DNA from: Micromonospora eburnea | GTDB taxonomy: Bacteria; Actinomycetota; Actinomycetes; Mycobacteriales; Micromonosporaceae | Length of the DNA: 64,000 nt | Reading direction: 5' to 3' | Assembly: GCF_900090225.1 (NCBI RefSeq) | Contig: NZ_FMHY01000002.1 | Span: 372,001-436,000 of the forward strand | Shown here: piece by piece, positions 44,471 to 53,653 of the stretch | Layout: each line of letters begins with the position of its first letter | Numbering within the stretch: position 1 is the first letter of the stretch | Notes under the pieces: model-generated | The model's database searches: none | The model's input: the letters and a program-made list of their open reading frames with translations, nothing else | What the model was told of the DNA's origin: nothing | Made by a program: the position numbers and the translations under genes

Positions 44471-46839
44471 TCCGGGAACGGGCCTATCCGGTCGAGCCCT
44501 GGCACGTCCGCGAGACGCGGCTCGACATGGACGTGCTGGCCCAGTCCGAGTCGGTGTTCGCCCTCTCCAACGGCCACGTAGGGCTGCGCGGCAACCTGGA
44601 CGAGGGTGAGCCGCACGGCCTGCCCGGCACCTACCTCAACTCCTTCTACGAACTGCGGCCCCTGCCGTACGCGGAGGCCGGCTTCGGCTTCCCCGAGTCC
44701 GGCCAGACCATCGTCAACGTCACCAACGGCAAGCTGATCCGGCTGCTCGTCGACGACGAACCGCTCGACGTCCGGTACGGCGAACTCCTCTCCCACGAGC
44801 GGGTCCTCGACCTGCGGGCCGGCACCCTGCACCGGGAGCTGCACTGGCGCTCGCCGGCCGGGCGGGAGGTCAAGGTTCGCAGCACCCGACTGGTGTCGTT
44901 CACCCAGCGTACGGTCGCCATGATCAGCTATGAGGTCGAGCCGGTCGACGGGCCGCTGCGGCTGATCCTCCAGTCCGAGCTGGTGGCCAACGAGACCCTG
45001 CCGCCGCAGAGCCGCGACCCGCGGGTGGCCGCCGTGCTGGAGTCGCCGTTGCAGGCCGAGGAGGAGCTGACCACCGCCGACGGTGGGCTGCTGATCCACC
45101 GGACCAAGGTGAGTGGACTGCGGGTCGCCGTCGCGATGGCGCACGAGGTGCACGGCCCCGAACGCACCACGATCTCCTCCGAGGGGTACGAGGACTGGGT
45201 CCGTACCACGATCGGCGGGGTGCTCAAGCCCGGCCAGACGCTGCGGGTGATCAAGTACCTGACGTACGGCTGGTCCAGCCGGCGGTCGCTGCCGGCGATG
45301 CGCGACCAGGCCGGCGCGGCCCTCGCCGCCGCCCGCCTGGACGGCTGGGACGGCCTGCGCCGGGCGCAGCGGGAGTATCTGGACGAGTTCTGGGACGCCT
45401 CCGACGTGCGGGTGGAGGGCGACCCGGAGGTGCAGCAGGCCGTCCGGTTCGGGCTGTTCCACGTGCTCCAGGCCGGCGCCCGGGCGGAACGCCGGCCGAT
45501 CTCCGCCAAGGGGCTCACCGGCCCGGGTTACGACGGGCACGCGTTCTGGGACACCGAGATGTTCGTGCTGCCCGTGCTCACCTACACGCAGCCGAACGCG
45601 GTACGCGACGCGCTCTACTGGCGCCACTCGACGCTGCCGCAGGCGCACGACCGGGCCCGGACGCTGAACCTGCGGGGTGCCGCCTTCCCGTGGCGGACCA
45701 TCGAGGGCCCGGAGTCGTCGGCGTACTGGCCGGCGGGCACCGCGGCGTTCCACATCGCCGCCGACGTCGCCGACGCGGTACGGCGGTATCTGCTCGCCAC
45801 CGAGGACGAGACGCTGGAGCGGGAGATCGGCCTGGAGCTGTTCGTGGAGACCGCCCGGCTCTGGCGGTCGCTGGGCCATCACGACCGGGACGGGCAGTTC
45901 CACATCGACGGGGTGACCGGCCCGGACGAGTACACCGCGGTCAAGAACGACAACATCTACACCAACCTGATGGCGCAGCGGAACCTGCTGACCGCCGCCG
46001 ACTGCGCGATGCGCCTGCGGGATCAGGCGCTCAACCTCGGGGTCACCGAGGAGGAGGCGGCCGCCTGGCGGGACGCCGCGCGCTCCATGCACATCCCGTA
46101 CGACGAGGACCTCGGGGTGCACCAGCAGGTGGACGGGTTCACCCGGTTGCAGGAGTGGGACTTCGAGCACACCCCGCCGGAGAAGTACCCGCTGTTGCTG
46201 CACTACCCGTACTTCGACCTCTATCGAAAACAGGTCGTCAAGCAGGCCGACCTGGTGCTGGCCATGCACTGGCGGGGTGACGCGTTCAGCGGCCCGCAGA
46301 AGATGCGCAACTTCCTCTACTACGAGCGGCGGACCGTCCGGGACTCCTCGCTCTCCGCCTGCACGCAGGCGGTGATGGCGGCCGAGGTGGGCCACCCCGA
46401 GCTGGCGCACCGCTATCTGCGCGAGGCCGCGCTGATGGACCTGCACGACCTGAACGAGAACACCCGGGACGGGGTGCACATGGCCTCGCTGGCGGGTGCC
46501 TGGATCGCCCTGATCGCCGGCTTCGGTGGCCTACGCGACCACGAGGGCATCCTGTCCTTCTCGCCACGGCTGTCCAGCCGGCTGAGCCGCCTGGAGTTCT
46601 CGCTCCAGTGGCGCTCCATGCACCTGCGGGTCGACGTCCGGCCGCATCAGACGACGTACTCGTTGCGGCACGGTGGGCCGGACACCGTGCTGGAGCTGCG
46701 GCACCACGGCGAGCCGATCCGGGTCACCTGCGACCAGCCGGTCACGGTGCCGGTGCCGCCGGCCGATCCGACCGGCCCGTCGCCGGAGCAACCGCCGGGC
46801 CGGGCGCCCCTGCTGCACCTGCCGGAGGGCACCAGCTGA
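44467..46839 (+). CDS. Glycoside hydrolase family 65 disaccharide phosphorylase
   Basis: 790 residues. The general acid Glu is in [27 protein letters not shown] and the C-terminal loop [26 protein letters not shown] fit GH65. Trehalose- or maltose-type phosphorylases of this family split a disaccharide with phosphate to give beta-glucose 1-phosphate and a sugar. The coupled beta-phosphoglucomutase then feeds glycolysis. The exact disaccharide (maltose, trehalose, kojibiose or nigerose) cannot be told. Length is typical. Confidence 0.9.
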   Translation: MIRERAYPVEPWHVRETRLDMDVLAQSESVFALSNGHVGLRGNLDEGEPHGLPGTYLNSFYELRPLPYAEAGFGFPESGQTIVNVTNGKLIRLLVDDEPLDVRYGELLSHERVLDLRAGTLHRELHWRSPAGREVKVRSTRLVSFTQRTVAMISYEVEPVDGPLRLILQSELVANETLPPQSRDPRVAAVLESPLQAEEELTTADGGLLIHRTKVSGLRVAVAMAHEVHGPERTTISSEGYEDWVRTTIGGVLKPGQTLRVIKYLTYGWSSRRSLPAMRDQAGAALAAARLDGWDGLRRAQREYLDEFWDASDVRVEGDPEVQQAVRFGLFHVLQAGARAERRPISAKGLTGPGYDGHAFWDTEMFVLPVLTYTQPNAVRDALYWRHSTLPQAHDRARTLNLRGAAFPWRTIEGPESSAYWPAGTAAFHIAADVADAVRRYLLATEDETLEREIGLELFVETARLWRSLGHHDRDGQFHIDGVTGPDEYTAVKNDNIYTNLMAQRNLLTAADCAMRLRDQALNLGVTEEEAAAWRDAARSMHIPYDEDLGVHQQVDGFTRLQEWDFEHTPPEKYPLLLHYPYFDLYRKQVVKQADLVLAMHWRGDAFSGPQKMRNFLYYERRTVRDSSLSACTQAVMAAEVGHPELAHRYLREAALMDLHDLNENTRDGVHMASLAGAWIALIAGFGGLRDHEGILSFSPRLSSRLSRLEFSLQWRSMHLRVDVRPHQTTYSLRHGGPDTVLELRHHGEPIRVTCDQPVTVPVPPADPTGPSPEQPPGRAPLLHLPEGTS

Positions 46840-46917
46840 GCCTGCGCCGTCGTGCGGCGAGACCGGCCCGGCATGCGTCGTCGCGGTCGGCGGCGGCCCC
46901 AGCGCCGTGTCGAGCCG

Positions 46918-46951
46918 AGCCGGCCCGGCCCTGGTCAGGGCCGGGCCGGCT
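46918..46951. terminator. Terminator hairpin after the phosphorylase
   Basis: Arms 46918-46933 and 46936-46951 are perfectly complementary over 16 bp around two bases. It lies between two convergent genes. Confidence 0.8.
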
Positions 46952-46961
46952 GGTCGAAGGG

Positions 46962-47141
46962 TCAGAACTGGCGGCCGTTGGACGGTCGCCCCTCGGCGTC
47001 GCGGGGCGCCATCGCCCTCGGGTCGTCGGCGGTGCGCGCCTGCGCCGCTTCGTCCGCCCAGTCCCGGGAGCGCTCGGCGTCCTGTTCGCGGCGTTCCCGG
47101 TCGGCGTTCTGCTGCCGGGACCTGTTCTGCTGCTGGGCCAT
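46962..47141 (-). CDS. Small hydrophilic hypothetical protein
   Basis: 59 residues from ATG 47141 with GAGGATCGTC just upstream. The product is MAQQQNRSRQQNADRERREQ and onward: very polar, rich in Gln, Arg, Asp and Ala, with no cysteine and probably disordered. No family is recognised. Confidence 0.55.
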   Translation of the reverse strand: MAQQQNRSRQQNADRERREQDAERSRDWADEAAQARTADDPRAMAPRDAEGRPSNGRQF

Positions 47142-47240
47142 GACGATCCTCGCGATCCGTCCGGGGCGCGGCTGCGCCGGTCCGTGGGTCACCTCGCGCC
47201 TTCCCGATCGGCCCGGCGGCAAACGGCGGCGCCCGGCCGG

Positions 47241-47313
47241 TCAACTTCGTGTGCCGCACATTGCGGTCTCCGAGGCACGGGAGACCGCAATGCGGCGCAC
47301 CCGGACTTGATCA
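47241..47313. repeat. Imperfect palindrome, dispersed family copy B
   Basis: ATTGCGGTCTCC (47260-47271) and its exact complement (47280-47291) flank an 8-nt centre. Outer arms GTGTGCCGCAC and GCGGCGCACC are near-complementary, and the right end is TTGATCA. It resembles copies A (5956-6032) and C (51559-51625). Confidence 0.55.
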
Positions 47314-47375
47314 TCTGTCCGGCGTGCGAGGGCTGGGGGAGGTGAGCCGGGGGTGGGCGGGGGTATGCCGAGGGC

Positions 47376-48035
47376 ATGGAGACGCGTGGGGTGACGATTC
47401 CAGTGGTCGAGGGCGGGCTGGCCGCGGACGTGCTCATGCCGGCCGGCGCGACCGGCGCGGTGCTCTTCGCGCACGGCAGCGGCAGTTCCCGGCACAGCCC
47501 GCGCAACGTGGCCGTCGCGCACCAGCTCAACGCCCGGTCGCTGGCCACCGTGCTGGTCGACCTGCTCACCCCCGACGAGGACATGCTGGACGCCCGGACC
47601 GCCGAGCTGCGCTTCGACATCGGGATGCTCGCCGAGCGGCTGGCCGCCATCGTCGACTGGATGGGCGGCGATCCGGCGCTGGGCCCGCTGCCGGTCGGCC
47701 TCTTCGGGGCCAGCACCGGCGCGGCGGCGGCCCTGGTGGCGGCGGCCGCCCGGCCCGACCGGGTGGCCGCGGTGGTCTCCCGCGGCGGTCGGCCCGACCT
47801 GGCCGGCAACGCCCTGTCGGCGGTACGCGCCCCGACGTTGCTGCTGGTCGGCGGCCTCGACGAGGAAGTGATCGTGCTCAACGAGCAGGCCCGGGCCGAG
47901 CTGGGCGAGGTGGCCGAGCTGCGGATCGTCCCCGGTGCCACCCACCTCTTCGAGGAGCCCGGCACCCTCGACCAGGTGGCCGACCAGGCCGGCACCTGGT
48001 TCACCACCCACCTGCGTACTCCCCACCCGGCCTGA
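47376..48035 (+). CDS. Alpha/beta hydrolase (dienelactone hydrolase-like)
   Basis: 219 residues from ATG 47376. VLFAHGSGSSRHSPRN forms the oxyanion region, GASTGAAA the nucleophile elbow (Ser), GGLDEEVIVLNEQA the Asp and GATHLFEEPG the His. The catalytic triad is complete. Small esterase-type enzymes of this kind are of unknown substrate. It is 75 bp before the small antitoxin-like gene. Confidence 0.82.
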   Translation: METRGVTIPVVEGGLAADVLMPAGATGAVLFAHGSGSSRHSPRNVAVAHQLNARSLATVLVDLLTPDEDMLDARTAELRFDIGMLAERLAAIVDWMGGDPALGPLPVGLFGASTGAAAALVAAAARPDRVAAVVSRGGRPDLAGNALSAVRAPTLLLVGGLDEEVIVLNEQARAELGEVAELRIVPGATHLFEEPGTLDQVADQAGTWFTTHLRTPHPA

Positions 48036-48110
48036 CCCTCGTGCCGATCATGGAGCGGTTTGTGCTCGCCATGCCCGGGAAGGCCAAGCGTGAGGAAGGG
48101 AGATCCGGCC

Positions 48111-48293
48111 ATGAGCGACTTCATGAAGAAGGCCGAGCAGTTCGGCGAACAGCATCCCAAGCAGGCCGACCAGGGCATTCAGAAGGCCGGCCAGGAGGTC
48201 GACCAGCGCACTGGCGACCGGTACGACAAGCAGGTCCAGAAGGGCGAGCAGGAGGCTCAGCAGCGGATCGACCAGGGCAACCGCAACCGCTGA
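48111..48293 (+). CDS. MT0933-like small antitoxin-family protein
   Basis: 60 residues from ATG 48111, with GGGAGA upstream. MSDFMKKAEQFGEQHPKQADQGIQKAGQEV is the pattern of the Rv0909/MT0933 family, described as antitoxin of a polyketide-cyclase-fold toxin in mycobacteria. No such toxin lies beside it, so it may be an orphan or act in stress. Confidence 0.7.
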   Translation: MSDFMKKAEQFGEQHPKQADQGIQKAGQEVDQRTGDRYDKQVQKGEQEAQQRIDQGNRNR

Positions 48294-48419
48294 CCGCGCC
48301 GCGCTCCCGGGTCGTCCCAGGTGGGCGACCCGGGAGAGGCGTGTCCGGATCTCCTGCCGCCGGCCGGGCGGATTACCGCCGGACATCGCGCCGGCCAGCC
48401 CGGCGACGGTACCGGGCGA

Positions 48420-49325
48420 TCACCAGCCCGGGTAGCGGACCCCGTTGACGTTCACCCGCAGGCTGAACAGTGAGCTGGAGGCGCAGATGTAGAGGTGGTT
48501 GCGCTTCGGGCCGCCGAAGGTGAAGTTCGCGACGACCTCGGGGAGGCGCAGCTTGCCCAGCAGGGTGCCGTCCGGGTCGAAGCAGTGCAGCCCGTCGTAC
48601 GCGGCGACCCAGACCCGGCCCGCGTCGTCAAGACGTACGCCGTCGAAGCTGCCGGCGTCGCAGGTGGCGAAGACCTCATCGCCGCGCAGCGTGCCGCTCT
48701 CGGTCACCCGGAACCGGCGCAGGTGCTTCGCCCGGGTGTCGACCACGTAGAGCTGAGACTCGTCGGGGCTGAACGCCAGGCCGTTGGGCTGCCCGAAGTC
48801 GTCGGCGACGAGGTGCACCTCGCCGTCGTGCGGGTCGACCCGGTAGACATGGTTGCCGTCGATCTCGCGCTCCGCGCGGTTGCCCTCGTAGTCGCTGTCG
48901 ATGCCGTAGCTGGGGTCGGTGAACCAGATCGACCCGTCGGAGCGCTCGACGACGTCGTTCGGGCTGTTGAGCCGCCGGCCCCGCCAGCGCTCGGCCAGCA
49001 CCGTGTCGGTGCCGTCCGCCTCGGTGCGGGTGACCCGCCGCCGGCCCTGCTCGCAGCTCACCAGCCGGCCCCGTCGGTCGACGGTGTGCCCGTTGGCGTA
49101 GCCGGCCGGCTGACGGAACACCCCGACCGCGCCGGTGGTCTCGTCCCAGCGCAACAGCCGGTCGTTGGGGATGTCGCTGAAGACCAGAAATCGTCCGGCG
49201 GGGAACCAGGCCGGGCCCTCCAGCCAGCGGCCCCCGGTCCAGAGGCACTCCGTCCACTCGTCGCCGTTGACCCGACGGAACCGTTCGTCGAGCACCTCGA
49301 ACCGGGTCCTGAACCGGTCGACCAT
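48420..49325 (-). CDS. SMP-30/gluconolactonase-like protein
   Basis: 301 residues. The beta-propeller metal ligands are seen in RWLEGPAWFPAGR (Glu), NSPNDVVERSDGSIWFTDP (Asn), GQPNGLAFSPDESQLYVVDT (Asn) and DGVRLDDAGRVWVA (Asp). Such enzymes hydrolyse sugar lactones. It lies divergent from an Lrp-type regulator 99 bp away, which may control it. Confidence 0.87.
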   Translation of the reverse strand: MVDRFRTRFEVLDERFRRVNGDEWTECLWTGGRWLEGPAWFPAGRFLVFSDIPNDRLLRWDETTGAVGVFRQPAGYANGHTVDRRGRLVSCEQGRRRVTRTEADGTDTVLAERWRGRRLNSPNDVVERSDGSIWFTDPSYGIDSDYEGNRAEREIDGNHVYRVDPHDGEVHLVADDFGQPNGLAFSPDESQLYVVDTRAKHLRRFRVTESGTLRGDEVFATCDAGSFDGVRLDDAGRVWVAAYDGLHCFDPDGTLLGKLRLPEVVANFTFGGPKRNHLYICASSSLFSLRVNVNGVRYPGW

Positions 49326-49424
49326 GACCGCCTCCGTTCGTGACTGGGATTCGGAATCAAGCTAACATGACCGAACCAGGATCAGGCTAGGCGTAATCTT
49401 CCGAACAATTTACGGAGGCGGGAA

Positions 49425-49880
49425 GTGGATGAGATAGACCGGAGGCTGCTCGCCGCGCTGCAACGCGACGCCACCCAGTCGTACGCCACGCTGGCGGGCA
49501 CGGTCGGCCTCTCCACCGGCGCGGTGCACGACCGGGTACGCAAGTTGCGTGAGCAGCAGGTGATCCGGCGGACCACGGTGGACGTCGACCCGGGCGCCGT
49601 CGGCCGGGGCGTGCTGGCGTTCGTGCTGGTGGAGGCGAACGAGTGGATGGGCGACCAGCCCACCCACGACGCCCTGGCCGCGCTGCCCGAGGTGGAGGAG
49701 GCACACGTCATCGCCGGCCCCGCCTCGCTGCTGGTCAAGATCCGGGTCGGTACGCCCGAGCAGCTCCAGGCCAGCCTGCGCCGGCTGTTCCAGGTGGAGG
49801 GCGTCACCGGCACACAGACCGTGGTGGTGCTGGAGAGCTTCTTCGAGCGCCCGCTCGACCCGCACCCGCCGACTGCCTGA
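49425..49880 (+). CDS. Lrp/AsnC family transcriptional regulator
   Basis: 151 residues from GTG 49425, preceded by GGAGGCGGG. The winged helix is visible (LAALQRDATQSYATLAGTVGLSTGAVHDRVRKLREQ), then the RAM ligand-binding domain (VEEAHVIAGPASLLVKIRVGT). It regulates its own and nearby genes in response to amino acids or similar ligands. The AT-richer divergent spacer towards the SMP-30 gene is the probable control region. Confidence 0.9.
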   Translation: MDEIDRRLLAALQRDATQSYATLAGTVGLSTGAVHDRVRKLREQQVIRRTTVDVDPGAVGRGVLAFVLVEANEWMGDQPTHDALAALPEVEEAHVIAGPASLLVKIRVGTPEQLQASLRRLFQVEGVTGTQTVVVLESFFERPLDPHPPTA

Positions 49881-49888
49881 TCCGGCGG

Positions 49889-50545
49889 CTACCGCAGCAG
49901 GGCGGGCAGCTCGCCGAGGGTGGCGAGCATCTGCCCTTCCCAGGCGGGATCGGTGTCGTGGTGCTCGGTGGTCCGGATCACCGTCATGCCGACCGCCGCC
50001 GCCCCGGCCAGTTCGCCGTCCGCGCCGTCGCCGACGAAGACGCAGTCGGTGGGGTCGACGCCCAGCCGTTCGGCCGCCGTACGGTAGATCGCCGGGTCGG
50101 GCTTGGCCATCCCGACGGTGCAGGAGAAGACCGCCTCGTCGAAGCGGCGGGCCAGTGCGCTGGTGTGCCACGCCTCGGCGGTCTCGGCGGTGGCGTTGCT
50201 GATCAGGCCGAGCGGGTGGCCGTCGGCGCGTAACGCGTCCAGCAGGGCGAGGGTCTTCGGCGCGACACCGTCCAGCAGTCGGGCGGCCAACTCCCGGCGG
50301 TGTGCGGCGGCGCGGGCCACCTGTTCCTCGGTCGGCGTCCCGCCGAGTCGCCGGGCGAGGATCCGTACGGTCTCGGCCACGTCCCAGCCGAGCATCCGGT
50401 CCCGCCAGGTGGCGTGGTACGCGGAGACCAGCGCGGCCGGTTCCACCCCCACCATCAGTGCCATCTCGCCGACCACCCGGTCCCGTTCGGGGTTCGCCCC
50501 GTCGATGAGGGTGTGGAAGAGGTCGAAGATCACCGGCCGCGGCAT
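49889..50545 (-). CDS. HAD-superfamily hydrolase, haloacid dehalogenase-like type
   Basis: 218 residues. Motif I reads FDLFHTLIDG: the nucleophile Asp is present, but Phe takes the place of the usual second Asp acid/base, as in haloacid dehalogenase-like enzymes with a bulky residue there. SNATAETAEAWHT, VGMAKPDPAIYRTAAERLG and FVGDGADGELAGAAAVG complete the fold. Substrate is unknown. Convergent with the Lrp gene. Confidence 0.82.
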   Translation of the reverse strand: MPRPVIFDLFHTLIDGANPERDRVVGEMALMVGVEPAALVSAYHATWRDRMLGWDVAETVRILARRLGGTPTEEQVARAAAHRRELAARLLDGVAPKTLALLDALRADGHPLGLISNATAETAEAWHTSALARRFDEAVFSCTVGMAKPDPAIYRTAAERLGVDPTDCVFVGDGADGELAGAAAVGMTVIRTTEHHDTDPAWEGQMLATLGELPALLR

Positions 50546-50564
50546 GCCACATGCTAACGACGGC

Positions 50565-50600
50565 GAGGGCCGGCCTCCCCGGGTGGGGAGACCGGCCCTC
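50565..50600 (-). terminator. Terminator hairpin after the C39-like peptidase gene
   Basis: Arms 50565-50580 and 50585-50600 (GAGGGCCGGCCTCCCC and complement, one mismatch) form a 16-bp stem, 12 nt beyond the peptidase stop. Confidence 0.75.
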
Positions 50601-50611
50601 GTGGCGCTCGG

Positions 50612-51268
50612 TCAGGAGCTGTAACCGCGGCTGGCGATCCAGTTGGCCAGGTCGGTCACGTTCATCCAGTACGTCGGCTCGCCCGGGCTGGCCGGGTCGG
50701 CGATCAGTACCGTCTTGCCGTCGTCCTTGTACTCGACCACCGTCAGGTAGTGGCCCGTGTAGCTGTGGGCCACCCCGTCGACGTCCAGGGCGGTACCGAT
50801 GATGTTGGCAACGACCGGGCGGCCCTGGTCGACCGCGGCCTTGACGTCGGTCCGCAGCTGCTCGACCTGGTCCTTGGTGGCCGCGTTGTCCCGGATCTCG
50901 GTGGTCTTGTACTTGCCGTCGGTGTACTGGTTGAGCACCCGGGTGATGTCCAGGGCGGAGTCGGTGCCGTTCACCGTGGTGCCCAGCTTCTGGGCCAGCT
51001 CGTCCTGGTTGACCTGCTTACCCTCGGCCGACAGTGCGATCCGGGTCGCGGCCGGCCCGCAGTAGTAGAAGTTCGGCTGGGCCTGGTACTGGTAGCCGGT
51101 GCGGCGGTCGCCCTTGCCGCTGCCCTTGTCGGCGGACGCCGACTTGGCCGACTTTGCCGGCTTGACGGCCGGAGCGGCGTGCGCGGCCACGGCGGGGCCC
51201 GCGACCACGCCGCCGGACATGACGAGACCGGCGACGGAGAGCATGCTCCTGCGGAAGATCTGGTTCAT
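50612..51268 (-). CDS. Secreted C39-like peptidase
   Basis: 218 residues from ATG 51268. A Sec signal peptide ends near AHAAPAVK, and a Lys/Ala-rich linker follows. The C39-type papain-like fold shows the nucleophile in NFYYCGPAATRIAL and a His in HSYTGHYLTVVEY, with ADPASPGEPTYWMNVTDL near the end. It is a stand-alone secreted domain. Its substrate is unknown. Confidence 0.85.
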   Translation of the reverse strand: MNQIFRRSMLSVAGLVMSGGVVAGPAVAAHAAPAVKPAKSAKSASADKGSGKGDRRTGYQYQAQPNFYYCGPAATRIALSAEGKQVNQDELAQKLGTTVNGTDSALDITRVLNQYTDGKYKTTEIRDNAATKDQVEQLRTDVKAAVDQGRPVVANIIGTALDVDGVAHSYTGHYLTVVEYKDDGKTVLIADPASPGEPTYWMNVTDLANWIASRGYSS

Positions 51269-51651
51269 CGAGGCTCCATTCGGGGGTTGACGTCCGGATA
51301 CGCGGACGCGGCACCGGGAGTGGCGCTCGGGCACTGCAACGACCGCCACGGACGGGCCCATTCCGCCCGTCGAGCCGTCGTGCTCGTGTACGAGAAGTGG
51401 AACCAGCGGGGTGCGGCGGTGATTTCCGCAGGTCGCATGGCCCCGGTCACCCCGAAAACGGGAATCGTGATGAAAAGGCCCAGATCGCCCGACGCCCCCA
51501 CTCCCACACGAACCAGATATTCACCGCAGGTGGCGCACCCGTCCTGCGGGAGGCGACGCCAGATGCGGCAAGTCGTGGTCTTCCGGAGCCCGGATACAGC
51601 CACCTGCCGCACCGGGAGTGGATCATGCGTTCGGCGGGCGGTGGCGGGCGA
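51269..51651. other. Non-coding region upstream of the C39-like peptidase gene
   Basis: No gene is seen here. It holds a short GACGGGC/GCCCGTC dyad near 51350 and the palindrome copy C at its end. The promoter of the peptidase (minus strand) must lie here. Confidence 0.4.
51559..51625. repeat. Imperfect palindrome, dispersed family copy C
   Basis: TGCGGCA (51564-51570) and TGCCGCA (51605-51611) flank a centre of about 34 nt that pairs only partly. The right end GGAGTGGATCA resembles the ends of copy A, while the left outer arm is degenerate. Confidence 0.45.
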
Positions 51652-51993
51652 TCACGACAGGGGGCGGCGTAGCCGGTCCGGGCCCGGTGGGACGGGCGCG
51701 CGATCGGGCGGCCCGGGACGCTCCGCGCGCCGCCGGGCGGCCAGCCGGCCCAGGTAGAACAGGGCACCGGCCAGCACGCCCATGTCGTCCAGATAGATCG
51801 GGTCGGGGAGCAGGTCCACCGGGAGGATCGCGTAGATCAGCGCGCCGTAGAACGCCACCTTCCCGCCGGCCCCCAGCGTGCCGAGCAGCCGGCGGGCCCG
51901 AATCACCCGGACGGCGAGCAGCACGGCGCCGACCAGCGTCGCCAGCGCGACGAGAGCGGCGAGCACGACCAGGACCCAGGTCTCACGGGACAC
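51652..51993 (-). CDS. DUF1232 (YkvA-like) membrane protein
   Basis: 113 residues from GTG 51993. One N-terminal helix (WVLVVLAALVALATLVGAVLLAV) and the DUF1232 core AFYGALIYAILPVDLLPDPIYLDDMGVLAGALFYL are seen. A Pro/Arg-rich tail follows. The function of the family is unknown. Confidence 0.82.
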   Translation of the reverse strand: MSRETWVLVVLAALVALATLVGAVLLAVRVIRARRLLGTLGAGGKVAFYGALIYAILPVDLLPDPIYLDDMGVLAGALFYLGRLAARRRAERPGPPDRAPVPPGPDRLRRPLS

Positions 51994-52062
51994 AGCGCCA
52001 CGCTAACCGAGCCGGGCCAGTTCCGCCGGGTACCGGCACGCCGGCCCGGCCCGCTGTCGGTG

Positions 52063-52881
52063 TCAGTACACCGGCACGGCCGCCCGTCCCCGGGCCGGCG
52101 GCGCGATCTCGCGGGTGATGTCGGCCTGGCCGGCCGGCAGTTCCCGGGTGGCCTCCGGCCCGACGAGATCCACGATGGACAGCGCCGACTGCGTCTCGGG
52201 TGCGGGCTGGGTCGCCGCGTACGCCTCGTCGCGCAGGCTCCGCGCCGCGACAGCGGCCAGCTCGGCGGCCTGCCAGGCGGCCTGCTCCCGCTCCCGGGCG
52301 GCCTGCTGCCGGGCGCGCAGGTTGTCCCGGACCAGCCGGCGCAGCAGCAGTTCCTGCTCCACCGGGTGCCGGCGAGGGTCCCAGCCCTGGTGCCCGAGGA
52401 TGTCGCTGAGCTGCTGCACGGTGATCTCCTTACGCCACTGCGCGTCCAGCGCGGCCCGGTGCAGCCAGCGCTCCCGGTCCGCGTACTCGGCGGGCGTCCG
52501 GGCGGTACGCGGCAGGGGCAGCGCGGCAGCGGCGGCCAGCCGTCGGACGTCCTCCTCGGCCGCCTCGTACGCCTGCCACGCCTCCTCGACCTCCTCCTGG
52601 GCGGCCAGCCACTCGGCCCGTCGCCGCTCGGCGGTGGCTGCCGCGCGGGTCGCGGCCACCTCGACCTCCTGCGCGTACCGGGCCCGCTCGCGGGTCTCCT
52701 CGGCCAGTTCCAGGCTGCTCGGCCTGGCCGCCTCGGTGATCCGGTCGCCGAACACCGGCCGGAACCGGCCCGGGCGGACGACCAGCGCGGCGACGACGAT
52801 CGCCGCCACGGCAATCAGGGCCAGCCAGATCCCGGCGGCCTGGGGAACATCGGGCAGGACGGTGGAGAAGACGGTCTGCAT
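52063..52881 (-). CDS. Membrane-anchored coiled-coil hypothetical protein
   Basis: 272 residues from ATG 52881 with GAGG 8 nt upstream. One helix (IWLALIAVAAIVVAALVV) is followed by about 200 charged residues rich in Ala, Glu and Arg with coiled-coil character (EVEVAATRAAATAERRRAEW). No family is recognised. The short C-terminal part includes SIVDLVGPEATRELPAGQ. Confidence 0.68.
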   Translation of the reverse strand: MQTVFSTVLPDVPQAAGIWLALIAVAAIVVAALVVRPGRFRPVFGDRITEAARPSSLELAEETRERARYAQEVEVAATRAAATAERRRAEWLAAQEEVEEAWQAYEAAEEDVRRLAAAAALPLPRTARTPAEYADRERWLHRAALDAQWRKEITVQQLSDILGHQGWDPRRHPVEQELLLRRLVRDNLRARQQAAREREQAAWQAAELAAVAARSLRDEAYAATQPAPETQSALSIVDLVGPEATRELPAGQADITREIAPPARGRAAVPVY

Positions 52882-53040
52882 CACCAGCACCTCGTGGTGG
52901 AACGGTCGGACTCAGGGTCTGGGGCCCGCTGGGCGGGCAGCGGATCGCCGTGGGCGCGCCGGGGCGCGAAGGCACCGCTGGGGCCGTACCCGATGGCACG
53001 GCGAGGAACGCACCGGAGGCCGCGCGGGCGGCCGGCGTGC

Positions 53041-53508
53041 TCAGCCGCGCGGCGGGCCGCGGCGGGCGATCGACTCCCGGCCGGGATCGGCGGCCGGGAC
53101 CACGACGGCGGTCGCGGGCGGTGCCGCGACGTCGTGGTCGGCGTGCCGCGACGGTATGCCGGGCACCGGCGACACGGACGCCGAACGCGGCTGCCCAGCG
53201 GTGGCCTCGGCGGCCGGCGCGGCGAGCCGGACCTCGGCGGCCGACGCGCCGCCGGCCGCGCGCGTGGGCCGGACGATCGGCGCGGCGGCGGCATCGGGGG
53301 CCGTGACCAGCAACCCGTCGAACGCGACGGAGGCCGCCCGCAGGCCGGTGACCTCAACCGGCCGAAGTGGGCCGACGGTGGCGGGCGCGGCGGCCAGCCC
53401 GTTGAGCCCGACGACGAGTGCCAGGGCGGTCACCGCCACCCGGGTCAGCTTCCGCAGGGTGCGCAGCGTCGCAGCCCAGAGGGAGGGGGCGAACGCTACG
53501 GGCAGCAC
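53041..53508 (-). CDS. Hypothetical secreted protein, low complexity
   Basis: 155 residues from GTG 53508. A basic N-terminus and a hydrophobic stretch (VAVTALALVVGLNGLAAAPA) look like a signal or single membrane anchor. The rest is Ala/Pro/Val-rich. No family is recognised, and codon bias is the main support. Confidence 0.5.
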   Translation of the reverse strand: MLPVAFAPSLWAATLRTLRKLTRVAVTALALVVGLNGLAAAPATVGPLRPVEVTGLRAASVAFDGLLVTAPDAAAAPIVRPTRAAGGASAAEVRLAAPAAEATAGQPRSASVSPVPGIPSRHADHDVAAPPATAVVVPAADPGRESIARRGPPRG

Positions 53509-53611
53509 CAGTCCAACTTATCCGGCGGAACCGCGTGGTGCAGCTCGACAAGTGCGCGGGCGACGTGACTCGCCCCACCCTCCGCCCTGGACGGACAGCG
53601 TTCGTACGAGG

Positions 53612-53647
53612 CGGCCCACCCGGTGCCCCAAGCCACCGGGTGGGCCG
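53612..53647 (-). terminator. Terminator hairpin after the FtsX-like permease gene
   Basis: Arms 53612-53625 and 53634-53647 (CGGCCCACCCGGTG and complement) form a perfect 14-bp stem 7 nt past the stop. Confidence 0.8.
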
Positions 53648-53653
53648 TCGCAG

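Noticed and set aside
44092..46479. A 795-residue minus-strand open frame
   Set aside because: Antisense shadow of the GH65 phosphorylase and beta-phosphoglucomutase genes, with no recognisable motifs.
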